This document shows positions 15,179 through 23,461 of a DNA stretch of 64,000 nucleotides, piece after piece. Location: contig NZ_LT838272.1 in assembly GCF_900176005.1 (NCBI RefSeq), positions 1,507,587-1,571,586 of the forward strand, given 5' to 3'. The notes beneath the pieces were generated by a model. The model saw nothing but the letters and a program-made list of their open reading frames with translations. It was not told the DNA's origin and searched no databases. This DNA is from Thermanaeromonas toyohensis ToBE (lineage in GTDB: Bacteria > Bacillota > DSM-521 > Neomoorellales > Neomoorellaceae). The position numbers and the translations under genes were made by a program. Numbering within the stretch: position 1 is the first letter of the stretch; the number at the start of each line of letters is the position of its first letter.

Positions 15179-15956
15179 GTTGCGTTTCAGTGTGAAGTCG
15201 CCCAAATTTTATGCGTTTAGAAATCAGGTGCCTTTAATAGTTGCGATAGTTGTCGGCCTCGCTGTGGCTCTGGGCAGCGCCCGGTTTTTGCTTGGGTACG
15301 CCAAAACGCAGCACGAGACGGTCAGGGTGCCGGTGCCCGCCAGGGATATTGCGCCGTACACGGTCATTTCACCCGGTGACATCACGTGGCGGGATGTAAT
15401 AAAAGGGGCTGAAGAAGCCGGCGCCGTGCGCGATCCGAGAGAAGTTGTGGGGAGAGTGGCTTTGAGCCCCCTTTACCGCGGAGAGCAGATAAGGAAGGAA
15501 CGGTTGGCCGATCCTTCTTTCGTGACGGGACGACAAGTGGTGGCCGTTAGTATTGACGTGGCGCGCTGTGTGGGCGGGATCCTAGTGGCGGGCGACCTGG
15601 TGGATGTGTGGTGGGTGCCGGACCCGGGCCAGCCGGAGAGGTGGGTGCTGGTTGCGACCGATGCCGTAGTGCTAGACGTACGTGATAGTTCCGGCCGCAC
15701 TGTGCTGCCCCAGGGAGGGCTGGTACAGCAGGCCATTGGAGGGGTCGTGCAGTCTTCTCCATCCAACCCGCCGGCCGTGGCGGTGTTGGCAGTGCGGACT
15801 GAGGAAGTGCAGAAGGTTATTGGTGGCGCCTCGCCCAAGTCCCAGTTTGTTGTGCTTGCGAAAAAATTCATCAGCAGCAATGCGGGAGGGATAAGTGCAA
15901 ATGCAAATCTCAAGGGGAACACTGAAACAGAATCTCCGGCGGGAGCGCGCCGGTAA
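15165..15956 (+). CDS. cpaB: CpaB/RcpC-like protein (copy 2)
   Basis: 263 aa with an N-terminal membrane helix (about 20-42) and an SAF domain: VRVPVPARDIAPYTVISPGD and VVGRVALSPLYRGEQI, then the second CpaB domain VVAVSIDVARCVGGILVAGD with VDVWWVPDPGQPERW. This fits the classical CpaB better than copy 1. GTG 15165 or GTG 15171 are both possible; the gene overlaps the upstream peptidase gene. Its 3' end overlaps the tadA2 start, suggesting a tightly coupled operon. Confidence 0.88.
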   Translation: MGVFKLRFSVKSPKFYAFRNQVPLIVAIVVGLAVALGSARFLLGYAKTQHETVRVPVPARDIAPYTVISPGDITWRDVIKGAEEAGAVRDPREVVGRVALSPLYRGEQIRKERLADPSFVTGRQVVAVSIDVARCVGGILVAGDLVDVWWVPDPGQPERWVLVATDAVVLDVRDSSGRTVLPQGGLVQQAIGGVVQSSPSNPPAVAVLAVRTEEVQKVIGGASPKSQFVVLAKKFISSNAGGISANANLKGNTETESPAGARR

Positions 15957-17253
15957 GATGACCTTTGAGGAAGGTCTGCGTCTAGTGCAGAGCGAGTTCA
16001 TGGACCCGGAGGTCTTGGGGGAAGAAGAGGCGGCACGCAACAGGAGGGCAGCAGAGGACGCCATGGCGGGCGTGCCGGGCAGTCGCGAGACAGTGATCTC
16101 CCTGCTGGTTTCCTTTCTGTCGGACAGGGGGATAGAGATCAAAGAAATGGATATGCAGCTGGCGGCTTATGAAATATACCGTGAACTGTGGGGCCTCGGG
16201 CCCCTGGAGGAAATATACTGCGATCCGGAAGTGAACGAAATCCAGGTAAACGCACCCGACAGGGTTTACGTGCTCAAAAACTTGAGATTGGAGTATGTAC
16301 CCGGAGTGCGGTTCCGGGACGATGACCACGTTATGAACCTCATTGCCAGGCTGGTCATGCACGACCGGGGTGTGGCGCTCAACAGGTCTAACCCCACGGT
16401 GGAGTCTATGCGCAAGGACGGTACCAGGATAACTGCTACCTGTCCGCCGGTGTCCGAGCACGTGACCTGTACGCTGCGTAAGCACCTTCGTCGCGTTGTT
16501 TCCTTCGAGGAAATGATATCTCGGGGAGTACTGGACGAAAAAGGGCGCGACCTGCTGAGGCTGCTGGTTAAGGGTCGGGCGAACATAGCTGTCATCGGCG
16601 GCGTGGGTAGCGGAAAGACGACGCTGGTGCGCACTCTGTGCGGGGAATTCGACCGGCGCGCGAGGATAGTCGTGCTGGAGACCGACCGGGAACTCCAGCT
16701 TGCCCGTAATTACCCGGACCGGAACGTGATAGAGCTGGAGGAACATGCAGAAATAGGCCGCACTTTAAAGAGCATCTTCCGCGTGGTGCTGAGGTATTCG
16801 CCGACGGTAATAATCGTAGGGGAGTTCCGGGGAGAAGGCGAGGCATCCGAGGCCGTGCAGGCCTGCGAGCGCGGACATGATGGTTCGATCACTACCGCCC
16901 ACTTTAATTCCGCCCGCCTGTTCGTGTCGGGTACGGCGAGGATGCTGCTAAGGGAGGGGCTGAACCTGCCCAGGGATGCTGCTGAAGAGATGGTGGCTTC
17001 CGCCTTCAACGTGGTGGTGAAAATGTTCGGCGATTCCACTCGCGGGGTTATGAAACTGGAGGCGATTACCGAACTGATTCCGGGAACCCCTGTGATCTAC
17101 CGCGACCTCTTGCGGTGGGTTCCGTCCGGAAGCGACTACCTCGAGGGCAACTGGCAGCTTGTGGAGCGTCCGAGCGAAGAGCTCATATTACGCCTGAACA
17201 AGTACGGCGTAAGCCGTGAGATGCTGGAAGAGGTGTATAGGCGGTGCTCGTAA
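15901..17253 (+). CDS. tadA: TadA/CpaF pilus assembly ATPase (copy 2)
   Basis: 450-aa secretion ATPase. It shows YRELWGLGPLEEIYCDPEVN at the N-terminal domain, Walker A GGVGSGKTT near residue 240, Asp-box LETDRELQL, Walker B IIVGEFRGEGEASE and the His box ERGHDGSITTAHFNS. ATG 15901 lies 10 nt after GGGAGGG (15884-15890); GTG 15895 is an alternative. It begins inside the end of cpaB2. It is only distantly similar to copy 1, so the two clusters are probably separate Tad systems rather than a recent duplication. Confidence 0.93.
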   Translation: MQISRGTLKQNLRRERAGKMTFEEGLRLVQSEFMDPEVLGEEEAARNRRAAEDAMAGVPGSRETVISLLVSFLSDRGIEIKEMDMQLAAYEIYRELWGLGPLEEIYCDPEVNEIQVNAPDRVYVLKNLRLEYVPGVRFRDDDHVMNLIARLVMHDRGVALNRSNPTVESMRKDGTRITATCPPVSEHVTCTLRKHLRRVVSFEEMISRGVLDEKGRDLLRLLVKGRANIAVIGGVGSGKTTLVRTLCGEFDRRARIVVLETDRELQLARNYPDRNVIELEEHAEIGRTLKSIFRVVLRYSPTVIIVGEFRGEGEASEAVQACERGHDGSITTAHFNSARLFVSGTARMLLREGLNLPRDAAEEMVASAFNVVVKMFGDSTRGVMKLEAITELIPGTPVIYRDLLRWVPSGSDYLEGNWQLVERPSEELILRLNKYGVSREMLEEVYRRCS

Positions 17254-18158
17254 CGGCGGCGCTTCTTGCTTTTGTTTGCGGCCTCGCATCCGCTGCAGGT
17301 TCCTTTACGCTGCTGCTCTTCAGGCTGTCCGGGAAGGAAGCCCTGCGTGCGCGCTTGCGGAGGCTGGCCGCTACTGGTGTCGGTTTGTCGAGCGTACTTG
17401 AAAGGTGGTCCGTTCGCGCCGGTAGGGGCATGCGCGAAAGTATTTTCAGCGTATCGAACCTGCCGTATCTGATCTTGCTGGGCCTGTGTTCCGCCTGCGG
17501 CCTGTGGTTTGGAATTTTTTACCTGCGCAACCCTCTGGCCGGTATTATCCTGGCCGCGGGCGGTGTCGTCTTCCCCGAGCAGGTCCGCAGGCTGCGGAGG
17601 AGGGCAAGGAGGGAAAAAGTCATTGAACAGCTGGGGGCGGCAGTACGCGTTTTCAGTGCTGAGTATTCCGACACGCCTCATCCGGTGAAGGCCCTGGCGG
17701 CAACGGCGGCTAAATTACCCGACCCTGTGGGAGGTATCCTCCGCAGGACGGTATCCGGCCTGACTGCCGCCAGGAATTCCGAAGACGTTGACGTGGCACT
17801 GATAAACATGGGGCGGGAACTCGGTGGAGAATATGGCAAAATGTTCGCGCAGTTAGTGCGGCTGTCTTTCGAAGATGAGGCCGTGAAACCCCTCTTTAGT
17901 AGGCTCGCGGCACGGATTACGGCACAGCAGGATCTGGTGCGGAAAAACAGGCTCGAAATTTCGGTAGATAGGGCCCTGGCTCTCATCCTCAACCTTGCTG
18001 TTGTCCCGGTCTACTTTATAGTGGTGCGGACAGTGCCTGAAGCAAGCGAATTCTTTCATGCAACGGCGGCGGGTAAAGGCGTGATTGCCCTCTGTCTTTT
18101 CTCTGCTGTTGTGGGTAGTCTGCTGGATATAGTTATCGGAGGAGTGGACGATGGTTAG
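17244..18158 (+). CDS. tadB: TadB platform protein (copy 2)
   Basis: 304 aa. An N-terminal helix (2-24), central helix pair (about 70-115), a T2SSF cytoplasmic domain with EQLGAAVRVFSAEYSDTPHP, and C-terminal membrane helices. The T2SSF core is more diverged than in cluster A. GTG 17244 overlaps the tadA2 stop by 10 bp and the 3' end overlaps tadC2 by 8 bp. The paired order tadA-tadB-tadC supports the call. Confidence 0.8.
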   Translation: MLVTAALLAFVCGLASAAGSFTLLLFRLSGKEALRARLRRLAATGVGLSSVLERWSVRAGRGMRESIFSVSNLPYLILLGLCSACGLWFGIFYLRNPLAGIILAAGGVVFPEQVRRLRRRARREKVIEQLGAAVRVFSAEYSDTPHPVKALAATAAKLPDPVGGILRRTVSGLTAARNSEDVDVALINMGRELGGEYGKMFAQLVRLSFEDEAVKPLFSRLAARITAQQDLVRKNRLEISVDRALALILNLAVVPVYFIVVRTVPEASEFFHATAAGKGVIALCLFSAVVGSLLDIVIGGVDDG

Positions 18159-18954
18159 GCAGTTGCTGTTGGTCTGCTTTCTCATAGGAACATGGGTAGC
18201 CATCGGAGCAGCGGTGCTGCTCTGTGCGAGGTCTCTGGTTGTGCCCGTCCGGGTGCGGTTCCTGGATAAGCACGTTGCTGGTTTGAGAAGAAACGTTATT
18301 GGCTTTGTGAGTTCACGTCGATTTCCTGCCGTTTCAGGAAGCAACATGCCTTTTCTTATAGGCGGCGGAGTCGGGATGTGCGTCGCGGCGGTCTCGACCT
18401 GGGGGTCCCCGGCTTTCATGAGTTCCCTTGGGATAGGGGCATGTGCGGGTGCCCTCGGGGGATGGCTGGTATACAGCAACATAAGGGAGACGCGGCGGCT
18501 GCGCCTCCTCCGGGAAGTGGCCATCCTGTACGAAGCCGTGGACTTTTTTACTCTTGTAGGTTACACCATTCCCCAGGCGCTGCGGCTCGGGTCTATTGCC
18601 ACTCCTTCCTTGCGAGCCCACGTAGAGAGGTGCCTGGCCCGATATTCACGGGACAGGGTGAGAGCGCTCGAAGAGTTCGCCCGCGAAGTGAACCTGCCGG
18701 AGGCAGCACTGCTGTCCTCGGTGCTGGTGCATGCAGAAGAAGCGGGCATGTCCATGAGCCGAAGCGCCCTCCAGGAAGAAAGCCGCAGTCTGGAAGAGCT
18801 GCGGCGCAGCCTTTCGGAACTGCGCGTGGTTAGCAAGCCTATATATTTTGCTGTGTACCGGGGTCTGCCGCTGATAGCCGTAAGCAGCCTGCTTGTGGGC
18901 CCTCTGGCCTACAGGCTGGTTGTTATGTTGAAAATGTTCAGTACTCTGCAATGA
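18151..18954 (+). CDS. tadC: TadC platform protein (copy 2)
   Basis: 267 aa with helices at residues 4-26 and 65-105, a T2SSF-type domain (YEAVDFFTLVGYTIPQALRL; HAEEAGMSMSRSALQEESRS) and a final membrane helix. Starts at ATG 18151 with GGAGG upstream inside tadB2. Unlike cluster A, tadB and tadC are adjacent, with pilin genes immediately downstream. Confidence 0.82.
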   Translation: MVRQLLLVCFLIGTWVAIGAAVLLCARSLVVPVRVRFLDKHVAGLRRNVIGFVSSRRFPAVSGSNMPFLIGGGVGMCVAAVSTWGSPAFMSSLGIGACAGALGGWLVYSNIRETRRLRLLREVAILYEAVDFFTLVGYTIPQALRLGSIATPSLRAHVERCLARYSRDRVRALEEFAREVNLPEAALLSSVLVHAEEAGMSMSRSALQEESRSLEELRRSLSELRVVSKPIYFAVYRGLPLIAVSSLLVGPLAYRLVVMLKMFSTLQ

Positions 18955-18969
18955 GGAGGTGAGACAAAA

Positions 18970-19209
18970 ATGGAACTGAGATCCCAAAGAAAGGAGGTGA
19001 ACAGGGTGCGGGGCCTAGTAGCGAAGTTTGTGAGGCTTTTCCGGGACAACCGCGGCATCACCACAGCGGAGGCTCTCATCGTCGCCGCTCTTCTAGCTAT
19101 ACTGGCGCTTGCTACGTGGCAGAATTTAAAGAATTACACGAAGGCTGCAGCAGACACGATTGGAAGCAAAGTCAACAATGCCGTGGGTAGTAACAACCCA
19201 TCATGGTAA
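18970..19209 (+). CDS. Flp-like pilin with two usable start sites (79 or 67 aa)
   Basis: Pilin-like protein: leader with basic residues, then DNRG followed by ITTAEALIVAALLAILALAT, matching the class III/Flp pattern Gly-cut, Glu at +5 and one long helix, then a 30-residue hydrophilic tail. ATG 18970 has GAGGAGGTGA at 18953-18962; GTG 19006 in the same frame has an even stronger AAAGGAGGTG at 18990-18999. Either start leaves the same mature pilin after cleavage at Gly. The stop lies inside a terminator stem. A second pilin gene follows. Confidence 0.78.
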   Translation: MELRSQRKEVNRVRGLVAKFVRLFRDNRGITTAEALIVAALLAILALATWQNLKNYTKAAADTIGSKVNNAVGSNNPSW

Positions 19210-19241
19210 GGCAAGGGATATCCCCTTGCCTTACTTTATTT
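19206..19241 (+). terminator. Terminator between the two pilin genes of cluster B
   Basis: A perfect 12-bp stem, GTAAGGCAAGGG (19206-19217) with CCCTTGCCTTAC (19223-19234), 5-nt loop, then TTTATTT. The stem includes the stop codon of the first pilin gene. Likely attenuates the downstream pseudopilin genes relative to the pilin. Confidence 0.85.
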
Positions 19242-19269
19242 CTACTGAGTTTCAGGAGGTGGTTTGAAC

Positions 19270-19455
19270 ATGCTGGTTTTTTTCGCAAAGCTTTTGCACC
19301 AAAACCGCGGGATCGCCACTACGGAACTGCTGGTCCTGACGGGCGGGATAGGACTTTTGACCGTCATGGTATTAAAGGTGGTGATGCCTGCTCTGGCCGC
19401 TGCCCACGATACCGTACTGAGCAGGATAACAAACATTGCGGGTTCCGGTTACTGA
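19270..19455 (+). CDS. Second Flp-like pilin or minor pilin (61 aa)
   Basis: MLVFFAKLLHQNRG leader, then IATTELLVLTGGIGLLTVM with Glu at mature position 5 and a hydrophobic helix, then a short tail. Same design as the preceding pilin (NRGITTAEAL versus NRGIATTELL). AGGAGGTGG at 19254-19262 precedes ATG 19270. Probably processed by the locus peptidases. Confidence 0.75.
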   Translation: MLVFFAKLLHQNRGIATTELLVLTGGIGLLTVMVLKVVMPALAAAHDTVLSRITNIAGSGY

Positions 19456-19472
19456 ATGATTGCCGGGGTGGC

Positions 19473-19886
19473 GTGGTGGACTTTTTACTGGTTGCCATTG
19501 TTGTCTTTTTCATGATTTTCGCAGGGGTTGACTATTACATTGTGCTGGCCCAGCACAAAATAGCGGAACACATCATGCATTACTATTTGGAGAGGGTCAG
19601 AATAGAGGGGTATCTGACTTCCGCAGACGAAGCGGAAATGATTTCCAAATATGCGTCTGTGGGAATGACCGTAGAAGACATACAGTGTCCCCGGGAGTCG
19701 CGGGGCGACAGCAGGGTGCTACGCAACGTGCTGAACCCGGACGCCAGCAGGATAAACTTTACTGTCACCGTGAAGCCGCCCTGGAGGCCCCTGACGGTGG
19801 GACTGCTGATCGGGGCGTCTGCAGCGCCTGACACTTTCAGGATAAAGGTGGGAGGGAGCGTGCTCAGTGAGAGGACGAATCCTTAA
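19473..19886 (+). CDS. TadE-like / DUF4320-like minor pseudopilin
   Basis: 137 aa from GTG 19473: one N-terminal hydrophobic helix (VDFLLVAIVVFFMIFAGVDY) then a soluble domain with HKIAEHIMHYYLERVRIEG and a beta-rich end. The sequence just upstream in frame (LLNDCRGG) looks like the usual basic leader plus Gly cleavage site, but there is no ATG/GTG/TTG before it, only CTG 19452; so the true start, or a small frameshift in the leader, is uncertain. It overlaps the next gene by 20 bp. Confidence 0.6.
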   Translation: MVDFLLVAIVVFFMIFAGVDYYIVLAQHKIAEHIMHYYLERVRIEGYLTSADEAEMISKYASVGMTVEDIQCPRESRGDSRVLRNVLNPDASRINFTVTVKPPWRPLTVGLLIGASAAPDTFRIKVGGSVLSERTNP

Positions 19887-20511
19887 GGACAACCGGGGCT
19901 TCGCGGTGCTGATGGTGTTCCTTCTGCTAGTACCGATGCTGCTGCTGGCTATGGAGGGGATGGTCAACCTTAATACGGCGGTGACCGTTTCGGACGTGGA
20001 CCTGCAGGAAGCTGTAGCGTTTGCCGTGAAGGCGGCCGCCATGCAGGTGACGCCAGCTTCGCAGGCCAGCGGCCATCCGCGAATAAACGCGGAGCGGGCG
20101 CACGCCGCCTTCCGTGAGATTCTTGCCAAAAATTTGGGTTTCGACCCGAATACAATGGTTCCCCTGCCAGGGTTGTCCTACGCTTCGGTGCGGTATACCC
20201 TGGTCGTGTACAACGGGTACGATGATTATGTTTTCGAAAATGCCCCCGGTGCGAAGGCGTTCCGCTTTGACGGCGCTGTGGGGACTGAATATGGTTTCCC
20301 CTATTCGGGTTTCCCCGCTACCTTTACGGTTACGCCGGCTGACATCCTGTGGGGTAGCGCGGGAGGCAGGATGGTGACGCTGCCAAGTCCTGGGGCGGTG
20401 GCCGTGGTTGAAGCGGAAGCAAAGAAGATTTTGGGTGTGGGAACATTGCGGACCGTGAGGTGGGCGGCCGCGCGGATAGTCTGCGTGGAGGGAACATGCT
20501 CTGTACGGTAG
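19867..20511 (+). CDS. TadE/TadG-like pseudopilin
   Basis: 214 aa: DNRGFAVLMVFLLLVPMLLL is a pilin-type leader and helix, though Glu at +5 is absent, followed by a soluble domain of about 175 residues with no recognised family. GTG 19867 overlaps the preceding gene. Together with the preceding protein it probably forms the minor-pilin pair of cluster B, taking the place of TadE and TadF/G. Confidence 0.6.
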   Translation: MRGRILKDNRGFAVLMVFLLLVPMLLLAMEGMVNLNTAVTVSDVDLQEAVAFAVKAAAMQVTPASQASGHPRINAERAHAAFREILAKNLGFDPNTMVPLPGLSYASVRYTLVVYNGYDDYVFENAPGAKAFRFDGAVGTEYGFPYSGFPATFTVTPADILWGSAGGRMVTLPSPGAVAVVEAEAKKILGVGTLRTVRWAAARIVCVEGTCSVR

Positions 20512-20585
20512 GTTTTTGCATGTCACGTTGACAAGTAGGGCATCCGCGTTCCTGGCGCGGCTGGTATATCAGTGGGGGATGTACA

Positions 20586-21986
20586 GTGTCCGGTAGGGTA
20601 TTAGGGTCCAACAGGCTACAAGGGATAGGTGCGGTCTTGGCAGGTGCCCTGTTTGCCGGGGTTTGTCAGATGTGGACCGCTGACCCTGATGTGTTCTGGC
20701 ACCTGAAGGTAGGGGAGTGGATAGTTCGGAATCGGTCTGTGCCGGTATCAGATGTTTATTCGTGGACGGCTTACGGCCAGCCCTGGACGGCCCACGAGTG
20801 GCTGTGGGAAGCCCTCATGTATACGCTGTACTGTAAATCGGGGTTCTGGGGGCTCTGGCTTCTTGTGTTGGTTTCTGCTGTGACCTGCGGGCTTGTATTG
20901 CGGGGAGCCCTGGTAGGTCGAGTGGAAAGCCCGGCGGTAGCTTCACTGGCTGGGAGCTTTGCACCTCTTTTGCTGGTGGTGTGGCTTAAACCGTGGCCCC
21001 AGGCAGGAGTTTACATTCTCTTTTCGGTATATCTACTGCTTTCTTTCCGGGAGGCTTGGGGAAAAAAAGAAATCGTACGGGTTTTTTTTCTGGCTATAAT
21101 ATGGAGCAATGTCCACTCTTCGGCTGTTATGCTACCCTTGCTATTGTTGGCAGAAGCAGTGTGGTGGAGGTTTATTGGGGAGAGTGTAAAAGCACGAAAA
21201 TTGGTTTGGGCTTTCCTGGGGGCCAGTGCCGGGACGCTATTGAACCCTCACGGGCTGGCCTTGTGGGGGTACGCCGTTCGGGAGGGGCTGTTGTCTGGTG
21301 AGTACCGGAAACATATAGCCGAGTGGATGCCATTTTTCTTCGGTGATTATGTGCTGGCGGGGGCTTTTCTGGCCTGCGTTTTTGTGCTGTTTATCGGTGT
21401 TGCGCAGGGGAAAGCTAACACGCTGGCCTTCTGGAGGGCGGCAGGTTTCTGGGTGATGGCCCTGAGATCCAGGATATATATGCCTTATGCGGTTTTGAGC
21501 ACTATGGCCTTTGCGGGCGTTTTGGAGGTCAGGGTCCGGGAACAGCTTTTAAGAATAGTTGTCGCGCTTCTCGTGGCCTGGTCGGTTTTTGTGGTAGTTG
21601 CTAGGGGCGTTCCCAGCAGTTTAGAACAGGTGGCGGAAAAGGGACGTTTTCCCGTAGCCGCGGCGGAGTTTGTGAAGGCACGGGGATATCAGAGGATCTT
21701 TAACGATTATGCCTGGGGAGGATACCTGATTTTCAAAGAGATTCCCGTTTACATAGACGGGAGAGCTGACCTTTACAGGTACAAGCGGATTTTTAGTACT
21801 TACATGCAACTTCCGGACACTGAAGAAGTGGGACGGTGTATCGTGGAAACCGGAGCGGAAGCCGCGCTGGTGATCAGGGGCTCTTTCGTTGACCGTGTAC
21901 TGGAAGAATCGCGTTACTGGAAGAGAATATATTGGGATGAAGTCGCCGTGGTGTATGAGCCGGTACCAGCTATTCGCTCAGATTAG
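20586..21986 (+). CDS. GT-C-like multi-pass membrane protein
   Basis: 466 aa with about 10 membrane helices. Near the N-terminus it has the pattern DPDVFWHLKVGEWIVRN followed by VYSWTAYGQPWTAHEWLWE, a signature I associate with uncharacterised integral membrane proteins of the GT-C/PMT glycosyltransferase type ('DxDxxWHL..G'). A C-terminal soluble region contains IFNDYAWGGYLIFKEIPVYI and IDGRADLY. The likely role is transfer of a lipid-linked sugar on the outer face of the membrane. It begins a four-gene glycosylation group after the pilin genes. Confidence 0.6.
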   Translation: MSGRVLGSNRLQGIGAVLAGALFAGVCQMWTADPDVFWHLKVGEWIVRNRSVPVSDVYSWTAYGQPWTAHEWLWEALMYTLYCKSGFWGLWLLVLVSAVTCGLVLRGALVGRVESPAVASLAGSFAPLLLVVWLKPWPQAGVYILFSVYLLLSFREAWGKKEIVRVFFLAIIWSNVHSSAVMLPLLLLAEAVWWRFIGESVKARKLVWAFLGASAGTLLNPHGLALWGYAVREGLLSGEYRKHIAEWMPFFFGDYVLAGAFLACVFVLFIGVAQGKANTLAFWRAAGFWVMALRSRIYMPYAVLSTMAFAGVLEVRVREQLLRIVVALLVAWSVFVVVARGVPSSLEQVAEKGRFPVAAAEFVKARGYQRIFNDYAWGGYLIFKEIPVYIDGRADLYRYKRIFSTYMQLPDTEEVGRCIVETGAEAALVIRGSFVDRVLEESRYWKRIYWDEVAVVYEPVPAIRSD

Positions 21987-22068
21987 GACACTAGAAGATC
22001 TTGCTTTGGAGTCTTGCTGGTCGGCATTTTGTCCGGCCTTTTGTTTTTTATTAGGGGGGGGATTCTCA

Positions 22069-22806
22069 TTGTTGAGCATAGTGATACCAGCTTACAATGA
22101 GGAAGGCCGCCTGGCGGGCACGTTGAAAGCATTGCGGGTGTACTTTTCTGGCCAGCGGTACGAAATCGTTGTGGTAGACGATGGCTCCTATGACCGTACA
22201 GCACAGATCGCTAGAAGCTTTGGTTGCCGCGTGGTGCAGCACTCATGCAACCTGGGCAAAGGTGCAGCAGTAAAGTCCGGTGTGATGGCGTCCACCGGGG
22301 ATCCGGTACTGCTAACAGACGCGGATTTGGCAGCTCCTATTTCGGAATTTCCGAAGCTGGAGGCAGCGCTGGCAAGAGGTGCGGATATCGCTATCGGTTC
22401 CCGTGAGGCGACTGGTGCTAAGGTATGTAGGGCTTCTTTCAGGCGGAAGCTGGCGGGAAAAGTGTTTAACTTGATGGTTCGGTCGATTACTGGGCTTCCC
22501 TACCGCGATACCCAGTGCGGGTTCAAACTGTTTCGGGGGCATGTCGCAAGGGCGCTTTTTTCTCATGCAAAGTGCAGCGGATATTGTTTTGACGTGGAGG
22601 TTCTGGTACTGGCTCGTGAGATGGGGTTAAAGGTAGAGGAGGTAGGCGTGGAGTGGTACGACATGCCAGGTTCGAAGGTGAGGATGTTAAGGGATGGGTG
22701 GAGAATGTTTGTGGAAGCAGTCAAGATCCGGCGGAGTTTCGCAGGCGCCTCTTTGCTGGAAACAATTGGTACTTCCGTGCAAGGAGACACTTTTTGGCCG
22801 GGCTAA
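22069..22806 (+). CDS. GT2 glycosyltransferase, dolichyl/polyprenyl-phosphate sugar synthase type
   Basis: 245-aa GT-A fold enzyme expected to load a sugar from a nucleotide donor onto polyprenyl phosphate at the cytoplasmic face. LLSIVIPAYNEE, VVVDDGSYDRT, the catalytic DxD in LLTDADLAAP and YRDTQCGFKLFRG are all present, the last being typical of the DPG/DPM synthase family. No C-terminal membrane domain, so it is the soluble form. TTG 22069 follows a G-rich ribosome site (22054-22061); a longer reading from 21889 has no homologous sequence. Overlaps the methyltransferase by 154 bp. Confidence 0.85.
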   Translation: MLSIVIPAYNEEGRLAGTLKALRVYFSGQRYEIVVVDDGSYDRTAQIARSFGCRVVQHSCNLGKGAAVKSGVMASTGDPVLLTDADLAAPISEFPKLEAALARGADIAIGSREATGAKVCRASFRRKLAGKVFNLMVRSITGLPYRDTQCGFKLFRGHVARALFSHAKCSGYCFDVEVLVLAREMGLKVEEVGVEWYDMPGSKVRMLRDGWRMFVEAVKIRRSFAGASLLETIGTSVQGDTFWPG

Positions 22807-23405
22807 TTTCCCGTCACATGCCATCTGGTTCACAGATTTTGGACGTAGGTTGTGGAGATGGTTGGCTCGCAGAGGAATTGCCGCAGTACTGTTGGAAAGG
22901 CGTAGAGTTGGATCCGGTTTTACTGAGGAGAGCCCTAGCGAAAGGCATAGCGGTGGTGGCGGGTCGAGCTGAGGAACTGCCGTTTGCGAACGGGTCTTTC
23001 GATGGTGTGTGCCTCCTGGATGTGCTGGAACACCTGGTAGACGACCGGAAGGCAGTGGAGGAGGCCTGGAGGGTTCTGAAGTGGGGTGGGTTGCTGTTTG
23101 TTTCTGTCCCGCTTCATCCAGCACTTTGGTCGGCACACGATGAAATGTGCGGCCACTTCCGGCGCTATCGGAAGAAAGAGCTTAGGCGCATGTTGGGAGA
23201 GTGTGGTTTTCGAGTTGTTGCCGAGAAGTATTTTGTTTCGCTTCTGCAGCCTGCAGTCTGGGTGATACGGAAACTCGGTTGCAGCGGCTCGGCAAGGCTA
23301 CCCGGGATTTTGGACCGACTAGCAGAGATAGTTTTGCTGGCTGATGCGGCATTAGGGCTCCCCTTCGGTTTGACGGAGGTGATCGTTGTGAGCAAATACC
23401 CTTAA
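22653..23405 (+). CDS. Class I SAM-dependent methyltransferase
   Basis: 250 aa. Motif I ILDVGCGDGWLAEEL, acidic motif VELDP, and LPFANGSFDGVCLLDVLEHL place it in the Methyltransf_11 group; the N-terminal NNWYFRARRHFL matches enzymes that act in glycan pathways. GTG 22653 follows AGAGGAGGT (22635-22643), but that start lies deep inside the GT2 gene; GTG 22698 would shorten the overlap. Substrate unknown, perhaps a sugar or lipid in the same pathway. Confidence 0.8.
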   Translation: MVRHARFEGEDVKGWVENVCGSSQDPAEFRRRLFAGNNWYFRARRHFLAGLISRHMPSGSQILDVGCGDGWLAEELPQYCWKGVELDPVLLRRALAKGIAVVAGRAEELPFANGSFDGVCLLDVLEHLVDDRKAVEEAWRVLKWGGLLFVSVPLHPALWSAHDEMCGHFRRYRKKELRRMLGECGFRVVAEKYFVSLLQPAVWVIRKLGCSGSARLPGILDRLAEIVLLADAALGLPFGLTEVIVVSKYP

Positions 23406-23461
23406 GCCGCTGGGAGCCACTTGCTTTTTGCCTTGCTTGCTACATCATTTCTCGTCTTTTC

